Below the pieces are notes generated by a model. That model searched no databases, was not told the DNA's origin, and worked only from the letters and a program-made list of their open reading frames with translations. From Nocardioides zhouii (GTDB lineage Bacteria > Actinomycetota > Actinomycetes > Propionibacteriales > Nocardioidaceae), in contig NZ_SDWV01000018.1 of assembly GCF_004137345.1 (NCBI RefSeq), positions 42,526 to 106,525 on the forward strand: a stretch of DNA of 64,000 nucleotides. Reading direction: 5' to 3'. The translations under genes were made by a program, and so were the position numbers. Of this stretch, positions 36,564-45,060 are shown one piece after another; the stretch's first letter is position 1; every line of letters starts with the position of its first letter.

Positions 36564-37303
36564 GCGGTGTCGGTCCCGCCGTGAGGCTCCGTGCCCGCAC
36601 CGCTGTGGGGTGACGGGTGGTGGCCCTCGGGTGCAGCGTCGGCCGTGGAGTCGGGGTGCGCCTCGACCGGGGCCGGTGCCTCCGCTGGGGCAGCCTCGGG
36701 CGCGTCGAGCCCGGCGACGCTGGCGAGCTCGTCCTCGAGGTCGTCCATGTCGGGGAGGTAGGGCGCGAGCTCGGGGAGCTCGTCGATCGACGTGACGCCG
36801 ATGCGCTCGAGGAAGTACGAGGTCGTGCGGTAGAGGTTGGCGCCGCTCTGCTCGTCGTGGCCGGCCTCCTCGACCAGGCCCCGGGTGAGGAGGGTGCGCA
36901 TCACGCCGTCGACGTTGACCCCGCGGATGGCCGACACGCGGGCCCGGGAGACGGGCTGCTTGTAGGCCACGACCGACAGGGTCTCCAGCGCTGCCTGCGT
37001 CAGGCGGGCCTGCTGGCCGTCGAGGACGAACGACTCGACGACGCCGGCGTACTCCGGGCGCGAGTAGAAGCGCCAGCCACCGGCGACCGACCTCAGGTCG
37101 AAGCCGCGGCCCTGCTCGGCGTACTCGGCTGCGAGGGCCTGGAGCGCCTGCTCGACGTCGTCCACCGGGTGGCCGACGACGGACGCGAGCCGCACCTTGT
37201 CGAGGGCCTCGTCGGAGACCATCAGGATCGCCTCGAGCGCCGGGCGCAGCTCGGCGACGGCCACCGCGAGGGTGTCGACGTCGGTCTCGGGCTGGTCGTT
37301 CAC
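36560..37303 (-). CDS. scpB: Segregation and condensation protein B
   Basis: 247 residues. Two winged-helix domains (about 15-180) with LRPALEAILMVSDEAL, LETLSVVAYKQPVSR, and RGLVEEAGHDEQSG..LYRTTSYFLERIG. The last ~60 residues are a Pro/Ala/His-rich disordered tail. ScpB dimers bind ScpA and the SMC ATPase to compact and segregate chromosomes. Overlaps scpA by 4 bases; smc itself is not in the window. Confidence 0.95.
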   Translation of the reverse strand: MNDQPETDVDTLAVAVAELRPALEAILMVSDEALDKVRLASVVGHPVDDVEQALQALAAEYAEQGRGFDLRSVAGGWRFYSRPEYAGVVESFVLDGQQARLTQAALETLSVVAYKQPVSRARVSAIRGVNVDGVMRTLLTRGLVEEAGHDEQSGANLYRTTSYFLERIGVTSIDELPELAPYLPDMDDLEDELASVAGLDAPEAAPAEAPAPVEAHPDSTADAAPEGHHPSPHSGAGTEPHGGTDTA

Positions 37304-38163
37304 TCGTCCTCCACGGGTGCATCATCGTCGGCCTGTGCCGCGCCGTCGAATTCGTCGGTGATCTCGACGTCGCCGTCCACGGCCCCGGTCCAGCGCACGG
37401 TCAGCTCGCCCAGCGGGGTCACCTGGTCGAAGGAGACCGCACCCTCGCGGAAGAGCTCGAGGAGCGACAGGAAGCGGGCGACCGTGGTGAGCCGGTCGGG
37501 CGAGTCGCCACAGAGGGCGCGGAACGTCATCGTGCCGCTGCGACGCAGCCGGTCGGCGACGAGCTGGCCCTGCTCACGGACGCTGACCTTCGCCGCGTGG
37601 ATGTGCTGGAGGGAGACCTCGAGCACGGGCTTGGGCTCCATCGCCCGGGAGGCGAGCTGGGCGAACTGCTCGAGGCCGATCCCGATCAGCACCTCCGGCA
37701 GCAGCGTCGCGTAGCGCTCCTCCATCCCGACGGCGCGCGGGTGGCTGAGCGACTCCGCGGCGAGTCGCTCCTGCAGGACCGACGCGACCTGCTTGAAGGC
37801 GCGGTACTGCATGAGCCGGGCGAAGAGCAGGTCGCGCGCCTCCAGCAGCGCGAGGTCCTCCTCGTCCTCGACGTCGCCCTGCGGCAGCAGCCGCGCGGCC
37901 TTGAGGTCGAGGAGGGTGGCCGCCACGACGAGGAACGACGTGGTCACCTCGAGGTCCCAGGCACCGCCGATGGCCTTCACGTGGGCGATGAACTCGTCGG
38001 TCACCTGCGAGAGCGCGACCTCGGTGATGTCGAGCTTGTGCTTGGCGATCAGGCCGAGCAGGAGGTCGAAGGGACCCTCGAAGTTGTCCAGGCGTACGGC
38101 GAACGCCGGCGCCTCGCTGCCCGGCTCGAGCGCGCCGGTCGCGAGGTCGGTCGTGGCACTCAC
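37300..38163 (-). CDS. scpA: Segregation and condensation protein A (kleisin)
   Basis: 287 residues. N-terminal SMC-binding helix (FAVRLDNFEGPFDLLLGLIA), middle ScpB-binding region, C-terminal winged helix (TTVARFLSLLELFREGAVSF..) that contacts the other SMC head. An acidic tail (DEFDGAAQADDDAPVEDE) closes the protein. Overlaps the ribbon-helix-helix-like gene by 4 bases. Works with ScpB and SMC. Confidence 0.95.
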   Translation of the reverse strand: MSATTDLATGALEPGSEAPAFAVRLDNFEGPFDLLLGLIAKHKLDITEVALSQVTDEFIAHVKAIGGAWDLEVTTSFLVVAATLLDLKAARLLPQGDVEDEEDLALLEARDLLFARLMQYRAFKQVASVLQERLAAESLSHPRAVGMEERYATLLPEVLIGIGLEQFAQLASRAMEPKPVLEVSLQHIHAAKVSVREQGQLVADRLRRSGTMTFRALCGDSPDRLTTVARFLSLLELFREGAVSFDQVTPLGELTVRWTGAVDGDVEITDEFDGAAQADDDAPVEDE

Positions 38164-38498
38164 TCGTCGAGCAGCCGCTGCACCAGGGGGCTGTCGGCGC
38201 CGGTGGCCTCCAGGTCGGCGAGCACGAGCGCGAGCGCCTCGCGGACGAGCCGGCCGCGGTCAACAGCAAGGCCGTGGCGACGCAGGGTCAGCCGGGCGTG
38301 CTCGATGTCGAGCAGCTCGTCGGAGGTGACGTACACCGTCATCTTCTCGTCGTGGCGCACCCGGCCGCTCGGCCGCTTCAGGCCGGCGTCGACGGTCTCG
38401 GCGTCGTCGGCGACCGCGCGGACCCGCCGCGGCCGCTGCTCCGGAGCGACCTGGTCGGCGTCGACTGTCGGCCGGAACAGGTCGTCCGCGGCCGGCAT
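38160..38498 (-). CDS. Ribbon-helix-helix-like protein paired with ParA
   Basis: 112 residues from ATG 38498 (GTG 38504, overlapping the parA stop as GTGA, is an equal option). A charged, disordered N-terminus (1-48) leads to MTVYVTSDELLDIEHARLTL and then DRGRLVREALALVLADLEA, the strand plus two helices of a ribbon-helix-helix DNA-binding domain. RHH partners of ParA ATPases (ParG and similar) both bind DNA and stimulate the ATPase. It sits where a centromere-binding partner would, between parA and scpA. Autorepression at the 39599-39614 dyad is inferred. Confidence 0.7.
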   Translation of the reverse strand: MPAADDLFRPTVDADQVAPEQRPRRVRAVADDAETVDAGLKRPSGRVRHDEKMTVYVTSDELLDIEHARLTLRRHGLAVDRGRLVREALALVLADLEATGADSPLVQRLLDE

Positions 38499-38500
38499 GC

Positions 38501-39538
38501 TCACTCGGCGGGCCACCGGGTGAGCACCTCCTTCGCCAGCTGGCGGTAGGCGTCGGCACCCGTGGAGGACGAGGCGTACGACGTGATGGGCTCGCCGGCG
38601 ACGGTCGCGTCGGAGAACTTCACCGTGCGGCGGATGACCGTGTGGAAGACGGTGTCGCCCCAGGCCGAGACGAGACGCTCCATGACCTCGCGGCTGTGGA
38701 GCGTGCGGCCGTCGAACATCGTGCCGAGCACGCCGTCGATCTCGAGCTTGGGGTTGAGCCGCTCGCGGACCTTGTCGATCGTGGTCTTGAGCAGGGCCAC
38801 GCCGCGGAGCGCGAAGTACTCGCACTCGAGCGGCACGATCACGCTGTGGGAGGCGGTCAGGGCGTTGACGGTCAGCAGGCCGAGCGAGGGCTGGCAGTCG
38901 ATGAGGATGATGTCGTAGTGCTCGAGCGCCGGGGCGAGCACCCGCTGGAGTGTCTGCTCGCGGGCCACCTCGTGCACCAGCTGCACCTCGGCTGCTGACA
39001 GGTCGATGTTGGAGGGCAGCAGGTCCATGCCCTCGACCCCGGACCCGACGATGACGTCGCCGAGCGTCGTCTCGCGGTCCATCAGCAGGTTGTAGATGGT
39101 CATGTCCATCTCGTGGGGGTTGAGCCCCAGGCCGACCGACAGCGAGCCCTGCGGGTCGAAGTCGACGAGCAGCACCTTGCGACCGAGCTCGGCAAGCGAG
39201 GCACCGAGGTTGATCGTCGACGTGGTCTTGCCGACGCCGCCCTTCTGGTTGCACATCGAGATCACGCGCGCGTTTCCGTGCCGGGTCAGCGGGGTCGGCT
39301 CCGGGAAGTGCGGCATCGGCCGGCCGGTCGGGCCCATGGGGGCGTCGAGCGCCGTGGCGCCGGTCGCGGTCACGATGGGCTCTTCGACGGTGCTGCGTTC
39401 GAAGGGCAGCGGCTGGGTCACGGATGGCTCGTCTCGGGGGAAGGTCGACGGTGCGGGCGCGTTGCGAGGTCGGTACATCGGCGGCATCTCGGAGGCGCTG
39501 CTACCGAACCCGGACCCACTGAACCCTGCACCACTCAT
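38501..39538 (-). CDS. parA: ParA family ATPase of the scp operon
   Basis: 345 residues from ATG 39538 (AAGGAG 5 nt upstream). A long disordered N-terminal extension of about 90 residues, rich in Gly, Ser and Pro, precedes the deviant Walker A KGGVGKTT (99-106), VLLVDFDPQG, and the ILIDCQPSLGLLTVNAL segment. Similar to Soj-like ATPases and to Rv1708, which also lies beside scpA-scpB. This is not the oriC parAB pair, since no parB follows. It likely positions a DNA or protein cargo with the RHH partner. Confidence 0.93.
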   Translation of the reverse strand: MSGAGFSGSGFGSSASEMPPMYRPRNAPAPSTFPRDEPSVTQPLPFERSTVEEPIVTATGATALDAPMGPTGRPMPHFPEPTPLTRHGNARVISMCNQKGGVGKTTSTINLGASLAELGRKVLLVDFDPQGSLSVGLGLNPHEMDMTIYNLLMDRETTLGDVIVGSGVEGMDLLPSNIDLSAAEVQLVHEVAREQTLQRVLAPALEHYDIILIDCQPSLGLLTVNALTASHSVIVPLECEYFALRGVALLKTTIDKVRERLNPKLEIDGVLGTMFDGRTLHSREVMERLVSAWGDTVFHTVIRRTVKFSDATVAGEPITSYASSSTGADAYRQLAKEVLTRWPAE

Positions 39539-39598
39539 GTCCGCTCCTTCTCGCGTCTGCCTGAGCTCCGATTGGAACACGTCGAGACCGTCAATCTT

Positions 39599-39614
39599 TG
39601 TCGACACGTCGACA
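39599..39614. promoter_or_regulatory. Perfect operator-like dyad in the parA leader
   Basis: TGTCGAC, two bases, GTCGACA. It lies about 61 nt before the parA ATG and downstream of the TAGAGT hexamer, in a repressor position. Candidate binder: the RHH protein of the same operon. Confidence 0.5.
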
Positions 39615-39629
39615 GTTCGCCGACCGGCC

Positions 39630-39654
39630 CCGCGCGGACTCTAGGACCGCGCGG
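39630..39654 (-). promoter_or_regulatory. parA promoter: -10 hexamer framed by two CCGCGCGG copies
   Basis: TAGAGT (39638-39643, minus strand) lies between two identical, self-complementary CCGCGCGG octamers at 39630-39637 and 39647-39654. The frame is symmetric around the -10 and may be a protein site. Confidence 0.45.
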
Positions 39655-39702
39655 ACACCCTCACCAACACCGACTGCTGGACCCACAGGCAGACGTCTGG
39701 AT

Positions 39703-39764
39703 CTGTGCACAGCCCCCCGGTCCCCTGCACAGGGTCGGGTCCGCCTGTGCAGAAGTCTGTGCAC
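39703..39764. repeat. Four CTGTGCA-type boxes upstream of parA
   Basis: Boxes at 39703-39712 (CTGTGCACAG, a full palindrome), 39725-39732 (CTGCACAG), 39745-39752 (CTGTGCAG) and 39757-39764 (CTGTGCAC). The first three centres are 21 and 20 bp apart, i.e. two helical turns. They occupy the gap between the helicase stop and the parA promoter. They could be a ParA/RHH centromere-like or operator array. Confidence 0.5.
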
Positions 39765-39785
39765 TACCGAGCCGGTCCGGCGGGG

Positions 39786-42407
39786 TCAGCCCAGGCGCCG
39801 CATCGCCGTCGTCGCGAGCACCAGCTCGCCCGCCTCGTCGGTGGCGTCGCAGTCGACGACGGCCTCGATCACCCAGTCGTGGTGGTCCTCGGGGTCGTGG
39901 AGCGTCTGGCGTACGTCGCGCAGCCGGGAGGTCGTGCCCTCCTCGGCGCCGACGGGCTCGCCGGAGCGTTCCTCCCCCACCACCAGCAGGTCGGGTCCGC
40001 GGGCGTCGCCGTCGGTCAGCACGGTGTCGTGCTCGGCGTAGTAGGCCTCGATGGCTGCGTCCCACACCGAACGACCCATGACGACCTGCCGCGGCGGGTC
40101 GGTGCGGTCGGCCGCCGCACGCTCGAGGCGTACGAGCACCTCGAGATTGTCGCGGGAGACGGCGTCGACCCGGGCCCACATCGCGTTGCGCAGCATGACC
40201 CGGAAGGGCCGCTCCTGCCGGGACAGCGGTCGCGGCGGGGGCGGCGGCTCGTGGTGGGCCACAGCGCTGGAGGCGTGGTCGGGGTCCGAGAGCGCCTCCC
40301 ACTCATCGAGGAGCGAGGAGTCGGTCTGGCGCACCGTCTCTCCCAGCCACTCGATGACGTCCTCGACCTCGGGCGCGTGGTGGGCGTCGGGAACGGAGTT
40401 GCGCAGCGTGCGGTAGGCGTCGGTGAGGTAGCGCAGCACCAGCCCCTCGGAGCGGGCGAGCTGGTAGCGGCCGACGAAGTCGGTGAAGCCCATCCCGTGC
40501 TCCCACATCTCGCGCACGATCGACTTCGGCGAGAACGCGTCGTCGGGGAGCCACGGGTGGGTCTGGCGATAGGTCTCGTAGAGCGCCTCGAGGAGCTCGC
40601 GCAGCGGCTGCGGCCAGGTGATCTCCTCCATCAGCGCCATCCGCTCGTCGTACTCCAGGCCGTCGGCCTTCATCTCGCCGATCGCGTCACCGCGCGCGGC
40701 GTGCTGCTGTGCCATCAGGATCTGGCGCGGCGCCTCGAGGACGGCCTCGACGATCGAGACGACGTCGAGGGCGTACGTCTCCGACTCGGGGTCGAGCACG
40801 TCGAAGGCGGCGAGCGCGAAGTGCGCGAGCGGCTGGTTGAGGGCGAAGTTGTCGGGCAGGTCGACCGTCATCACGAACCGCCGACCGTGCTCGTCGAGCT
40901 CGGGCAGCCGGGTCACGATGCCGGTGCGCACGAGCGAGCGCGACAGGCGCAGTGCGCGGCGGGCGAGCCGCAGCTGCCCGCGCCGGTCCTCGTGGTTGTC
41001 GGTGACCAGGCGACGCAGCACCCCGAAGGCGTCCTCCTCACGGGAGACGACGTTGACGAGCATCGCGTTGTCGACCTTCATCCGGCTCTGGAGCCGCTCC
41101 GGCACGCCGGCGACGAGCTTGTCGAAGGTCTGCTCGGTCCACACCACGGTGCCCTCGGGCGCCTTCTTCAGCTGCACCTTGGACTTCTTCTTGCCTGCGG
41201 CCACGCGGGCGGCGATCTTCACCTTCGCCTGCTCGTTCTCGATCACGAAGTCCGGAGCCTGTACGACGACGTAGCCGGCCGTGTCGTAGCCCGCCCGGCC
41301 CGCGCGGCCCGCGATCTGCTGGAACTCCCGCGTCCGCAGCACCCGCTGCTTGGTCCCGTCGAACTTGGCCAGGCCCGTGAACAGCACCGTGCGGATCGGC
41401 ACGTTGATGCCGACGCCGAGGGTGTCGGTGCCGCAGATGACGCGGAGCAGCCCCGCCTGGGCCAGCGTCTCCACGAGCCGGCGGTACTTCGGGAGCATCC
41501 CGGCGTGGTGGACGCCGATGCCGCTGCGGACCAGCCGCGACAGCGTCTTGCCGAAGCCGGCGCCGAAGCGGAAGGCGCCGATCTTCTCGGCGATCGCGTC
41601 CTTGTCGACCTTCGGCCCGCCACCCGACGAGCCGATCCGGGACTTCAGCAGGTTGGTGGCGTGCTCGACCGCGGCGGCCTGCGTGAAGTGGACGACATAC
41701 ACGGGGTCCTGGCCGGTGGTCACCAGCTCCTCGAGCGTGTCGTCCAGCGGCTCCATCGACCAGCGGAAGCTCAGCGGGACGGGTCGCTCGGCATCGTCAA
41801 CGACCACGGTGTCCCGCCCGGTGCGGAGCTTGAGGTCCTCGACGAAGAAGGAGACGTCGCCCAGCGTCGCCGACATCAGCAGGAACTGCGCGTCGAGCAG
41901 CTCGAGGAGCGGTACCTGCCACGCCCAGCCGCGGTCGTGCTCGGAGTAGAAGTGGAACTCGTCCATCACGACCAGACCGACGTCGGCCGAGCGACCCTCG
42001 CGGAGCGCGATGTTGGCCAGCACCTCGGCAGTGCAGCAGATGATCGGGGCGTCGGGGTTCACCGCCGCGTCGCCGGTGAGCATCCCGACGTTGTCCGCGC
42101 CGAAGACCTCGATGAGGGCGAAGAACTTCTCGCTCACCAGCGCCTTGATCGGTGCGGTGTAGAAGCTCACCTTGTCCTGGGCCAGCGCGGCCGCGTGCGC
42201 GCCGATCGCCACCAGCGACTTCCCGGAGCCCGTCGGGGTGGCCAGGATGACGTGGTTGCCACCGAGCAGCTCGATGACCGCCTCGTCCTGGTGCGGGTAG
42301 AGCTCGAGACCCTGGTCGGCGACCCAGCCGGTGAAGGCGTCGTACACCGCGTCGGGGTCGGTGCCGGTCGGGACCCGGGTGTCGAGGCGCAGCGGGGTCT
42401 CGGGCAT
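39786..42407 (-). CDS. DEAD/DEAH-box Ski2-like helicase with DUF3516
   Basis: 873 residues. Motif I ATPTGSGKS (56-64), motif II DEFH (149-152), motif III SATL, and helicase C-terminal motifs GVGINVPIRTVLFTGL and QIAGRAGRAG. The C-terminal half is the DUF3516 region found in actinobacterial helicases of this type. Probably an RNA helicase in turnover or ribosome work; the substrate is not known. Start ATG has GGAAGGA 8 nt upstream. Its stop is 247 bases upstream of parA. Confidence 0.9.
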   Translation of the reverse strand: MPETPLRLDTRVPTGTDPDAVYDAFTGWVADQGLELYPHQDEAVIELLGGNHVILATPTGSGKSLVAIGAHAAALAQDKVSFYTAPIKALVSEKFFALIEVFGADNVGMLTGDAAVNPDAPIICCTAEVLANIALREGRSADVGLVVMDEFHFYSEHDRGWAWQVPLLELLDAQFLLMSATLGDVSFFVEDLKLRTGRDTVVVDDAERPVPLSFRWSMEPLDDTLEELVTTGQDPVYVVHFTQAAAVEHATNLLKSRIGSSGGGPKVDKDAIAEKIGAFRFGAGFGKTLSRLVRSGIGVHHAGMLPKYRRLVETLAQAGLLRVICGTDTLGVGINVPIRTVLFTGLAKFDGTKQRVLRTREFQQIAGRAGRAGYDTAGYVVVQAPDFVIENEQAKVKIAARVAAGKKKSKVQLKKAPEGTVVWTEQTFDKLVAGVPERLQSRMKVDNAMLVNVVSREEDAFGVLRRLVTDNHEDRRGQLRLARRALRLSRSLVRTGIVTRLPELDEHGRRFVMTVDLPDNFALNQPLAHFALAAFDVLDPESETYALDVVSIVEAVLEAPRQILMAQQHAARGDAIGEMKADGLEYDERMALMEEITWPQPLRELLEALYETYRQTHPWLPDDAFSPKSIVREMWEHGMGFTDFVGRYQLARSEGLVLRYLTDAYRTLRNSVPDAHHAPEVEDVIEWLGETVRQTDSSLLDEWEALSDPDHASSAVAHHEPPPPPRPLSRQERPFRVMLRNAMWARVDAVSRDNLEVLVRLERAAADRTDPPRQVVMGRSVWDAAIEAYYAEHDTVLTDGDARGPDLLVVGEERSGEPVGAEEGTTSRLRDVRQTLHDPEDHHDWVIEAVVDCDATDEAGELVLATTAMRRLG

Positions 42408-42475
42408 GGGTCGATCCTTCCACCCGGCCGTGGGACACCCGCGGGTGGCGGTCGCGGCGCTGCGAGGATGCGCGG

Positions 42476-43150
42476 ATGACGAGCCCGCGGGTCATCGACC
42501 TCAGCCACCCCATCCGCGCCGGGTTGACGACGTACCCGGGACTCCCCGCGCCGACGATCACGGCCCACCTGACGCACGAGGAGTCCCGCGCGCACTACGC
42601 CGAGGGCACCGAGTTCACGATGGGAATCATCACGATGATCGGCAACACCGGCACCTACCTGGACTCCCCCTACCACCGCTACGCCGACGGCCCCGACCTC
42701 GCCGGCCTCGACCTGGCCACCCTCGTGGGTCTGCGCACGGAGGTGTTCCACCTCCAGGACGCCTGGACCGCCGACCGGCGCGGGATCGACGCCGCTGCGC
42801 TGGAGGGGCGGGACCTCGCCGGCGCAGCCGTCCTCGTCGACACCGGCTGGAGCAGCCGCTTCGGGACCGAGGCGTACGGCCGTGGCGCGCCGCACCTCAC
42901 CCGCGAAGCTGCCGAGCACCTGGTCGCCGCGGGAGCGGCCCTGGTGGGGATCGACTCGGTCAACATCGACGACACCGAGAGCGGCGGCGAGCGGCCGGTG
43001 CACAGCCTCCTGCTCGCGTCCGGCATCCATGTCGTCGAGCACCTGACCAACCTGGCCGAGGTCCCGCCGACCGGGGCCTGCTTCACCGCCGCTCCCCCGG
43101 CGATCGAAGGCTTCGGCACCTTCCCCGTCCGGGCGTTCGTCACCGTGTGA
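42476..43150 (+). CDS. Cyclase-family (kynurenine formamidase-like) protein with altered metal motif
   Basis: 224 residues with the cyclase fold: RVIDLSHPIRAGLTTYPG at the start, LVDTGWSSRFG in the middle, and HSLLLASGIHVVEHLTNL at the end. Classical members carry HxGTHxD to bind metals; here the stretch is N57-T-G-T-Y61-L-D63-S-P-Y-H67, so both His are replaced while the Asp and the later His remain. Activity may differ from kynurenine formamidase. No ribosome binding site is obvious. Divergent from the helicase gene. Confidence 0.8.
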   Translation: MTSPRVIDLSHPIRAGLTTYPGLPAPTITAHLTHEESRAHYAEGTEFTMGIITMIGNTGTYLDSPYHRYADGPDLAGLDLATLVGLRTEVFHLQDAWTADRRGIDAAALEGRDLAGAAVLVDTGWSSRFGTEAYGRGAPHLTREAAEHLVAAGAALVGIDSVNIDDTESGGERPVHSLLLASGIHVVEHLTNLAEVPPTGACFTAAPPAIEGFGTFPVRAFVTV

Positions 43151-43156
43151 CCGTCG

Positions 43157-43189
43157 GCGGTTGCGCCGACGTACGTGCGATGCAACCGC
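43157..43189. promoter_or_regulatory. Co-centred double dyad before the ABC exporter genes
   Basis: A perfect 8+8 inverted repeat, GCGGTTGC (43157-43164) with GCAACCGC (43182-43189), encloses the palindrome ACGTACGT (43169-43176) at nearly the same centre. It lies between the cyclase stop and the exporter ATG at 43220. It may be an operator for the exporter or a terminator for the cyclase gene. Confidence 0.45.
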
Positions 43190-43219
43190 GGTGAAACCGG
43201 CAGGGCGCACGCTCGTCAC

Positions 43220-44248
43220 ATGAACTCACCCAACCAGCAGCCCGCCGTCCGGGCGACCGGGCTCGTCAAGCAGTTCGGGGACCACCGGGCCGTCGACGGG
43301 ATCGACCTCGAGGTCCAGCGCGGCGAGGTCTTCGGCGTCCTGGGCCCCAACGGCGCCGGCAAGACCACCATGCTCAAGATGCTCGCCACCCTTCTCCCGA
43401 TCGACGGCGGGACCGGGCAGATCTTCGGCCACGACGTCAGCGCCGAGCCCCACCTCGTACGCCAGCTGATCGGCGTCACCGGGCAGTTCGCGTCGGTCGA
43501 CGAGAACCTGACCGCCACCGAGAACCTCTGGCTCTTCGCCCGCCTCCAGGGCCTCGGGCGCACCGAGGCGCGCCAGCGCGGGGCGCACCTGCTCGAGCAG
43601 TTCGACCTCACCGAGGCGGCCAGCAAGCCGATCTCGGCGTTCTCCGGCGGCATGCGCCGGCGCCTCGACCTGGCTGCGAGCCTGATCACCCGTCCCCCGC
43701 TCATCTTCCTCGACGAGCCGACGACCGGGCTCGACCCGCGCACCCGCGGCCAGATGTGGGACACCATCCGCGAGCTGGTCACCGAGGGCAGCACCGTCCT
43801 GCTGACCACCCAGTACCTCGACGAGGCCGACCAGCTCGCCGACCGCATCGCGGTGATCGACCACGGCCGCAAGGTGGCCGAGGGCACCGCCGACGAGCTC
43901 AAGTCGTCGGTCGGGCGCTCGACCCTCCAGCTGCAGCTCGTCGACGCGGCCGACCTCGCGGCCACCGCCGACCTCACCGAGCAGCTCCTCGGCGAGGCCC
44001 CCGCAATCACTCCCGAGACGCGGCGGGTCACCGTCGCCCTCCAGCGCACCGACCAGTCGGTCGACCTGCTCGTCGCGCTGCGTGACCGCGGCGTCGCCAT
44101 CGAGTCGGTGACCGTGCAGAAGCCCTCGCTGGACGAGGTGTTCCTCGCGCTCACCGGCCACGACACCGGCGAGGACGCCGGCACCGAGGACGCCGGCGAC
44201 GCCGCCGACCCGACCACCCCGACCCACCAGATGGAGGCATCGCGATGA
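43220..44248 (+). CDS. ABC exporter ATP-binding protein (DrrA type)
   Basis: 342 residues. Walker A GPNGAGKTT (42-50), signature SGGMRRR (142-148), Walker B LIFLDEPTTG (161-170), then the C-terminal DrrA-type domain (VTVQKPSLDEVFLALTGHDT). The family exports daunorubicin-like drugs or lipids. An acidic linker closes the protein. The stop overlaps the permease ATG (ATGA). Substrate unknown. Confidence 0.92.
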   Translation: MNSPNQQPAVRATGLVKQFGDHRAVDGIDLEVQRGEVFGVLGPNGAGKTTMLKMLATLLPIDGGTGQIFGHDVSAEPHLVRQLIGVTGQFASVDENLTATENLWLFARLQGLGRTEARQRGAHLLEQFDLTEAASKPISAFSGGMRRRLDLAASLITRPPLIFLDEPTTGLDPRTRGQMWDTIRELVTEGSTVLLTTQYLDEADQLADRIAVIDHGRKVAEGTADELKSSVGRSTLQLQLVDAADLAATADLTEQLLGEAPAITPETRRVTVALQRTDQSVDLLVALRDRGVAIESVTVQKPSLDEVFLALTGHDTGEDAGTEDAGDAADPTTPTHQMEASR

Positions 44249-45060
44249 CCACCACCCTCGAGCGCGGCGCGCCGGAGACGTACGACCTCCCCACGCGCGT
44301 CAGCCTGGCCGACACGTTCTCCCAGACGATGACCCTCGCGTGGCGGGCGACGGTCAAGATGCGCCGCAGCCTGGAGGTGATGTTCGACGTCACCATCCAG
44401 CCGCTCATCTTCACCGCGATGTTCGCCTACATCTTCGGTGGTGCGATCTCCGGCGACGTGGGCAGCTACCTGCCGCTCATCATCCCCGGCCTGATCGGGC
44501 AGACGGTCCTCACGGCGTGCGTCGCCACCGGCGTCCAGCTCCGGACCGACCTCGACTCGGGCGTCTTCGACCGGTTCAAGGTGCTCCCGATCGCCCGCAT
44601 CGCCCCACTGGCCGGCCCGATGGTCGCCGACATGCTGCGCTACTTCATCGCCGCGGTCCTGACGTTCACCGTCGGCATCGCCATCGGCTACCGCCCCGGC
44701 GGCGGGTTCGCCGGCGTCGCGGGGGCCGTCCTGCTCGCCGTCATCGCCGGCTGGTCGTTGGCCTGGATCTTCACGTTCTTCGGCCTGGTCGGGCGCAACG
44801 CCCAGGGCGTGCAGGGCATCTCGCTGCTCGTGATGTTCCCGCTGACCTTCCTGTCCAACGCGTTCGTCCCGACCGACACGATGCCGCGCCCCCTCGAGGC
44901 GTTCGCCGAGGTGAACCCGGTGTCGCTGGTCATCACGGCCCTGCGCGACCTCGCCAACGACGGCCAGGTGACCAGCGCGGTGGGCTGGGCGCTCCTGGGC
45001 TGCGCCGTCGTGGTGGGGATCTTCGCCCCGCTGTCGGTGCGTCGCTTCAAGAAGATGTGA
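44245..45060 (+). CDS. ABC-2 type permease (DrrB type)
   Basis: 271 residues with six hydrophobic segments and the ABC-2 signature region (GVQGISLLVMFPLTFLSNAF and the PLEAFAEVNPVSLVITALRD tail). The N-terminus contains the coupling helix before VMFDVTIQPLIFTAMFAYIFG. It forms the membrane half of the DrrAB-like exporter. Its 3' end overlaps the 3' end of the large regulator gene on the other strand by 14 bases. Confidence 0.92.
   Translation: MTTTLERGAPETYDLPTRVSLADTFSQTMTLAWRATVKMRRSLEVMFDVTIQPLIFTAMFAYIFGGAISGDVGSYLPLIIPGLIGQTVLTACVATGVQLRTDLDSGVFDRFKVLPIARIAPLAGPMVADMLRYFIAAVLTFTVGIAIGYRPGGGFAGVAGAVLLAVIAGWSLAWIFTFFGLVGRNAQGVQGISLLVMFPLTFLSNAFVPTDTMPRPLEAFAEVNPVSLVITALRDLANDGQVTSAVGWALLGCAVVVGIFAPLSVRRFKKM

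Noticed and set aside
39703..39764. CRISPR-like or tandem repeat array
   Set aside because: Units are only 8-10 bp with unequal spacers and no cas genes; better read as protein-binding boxes.
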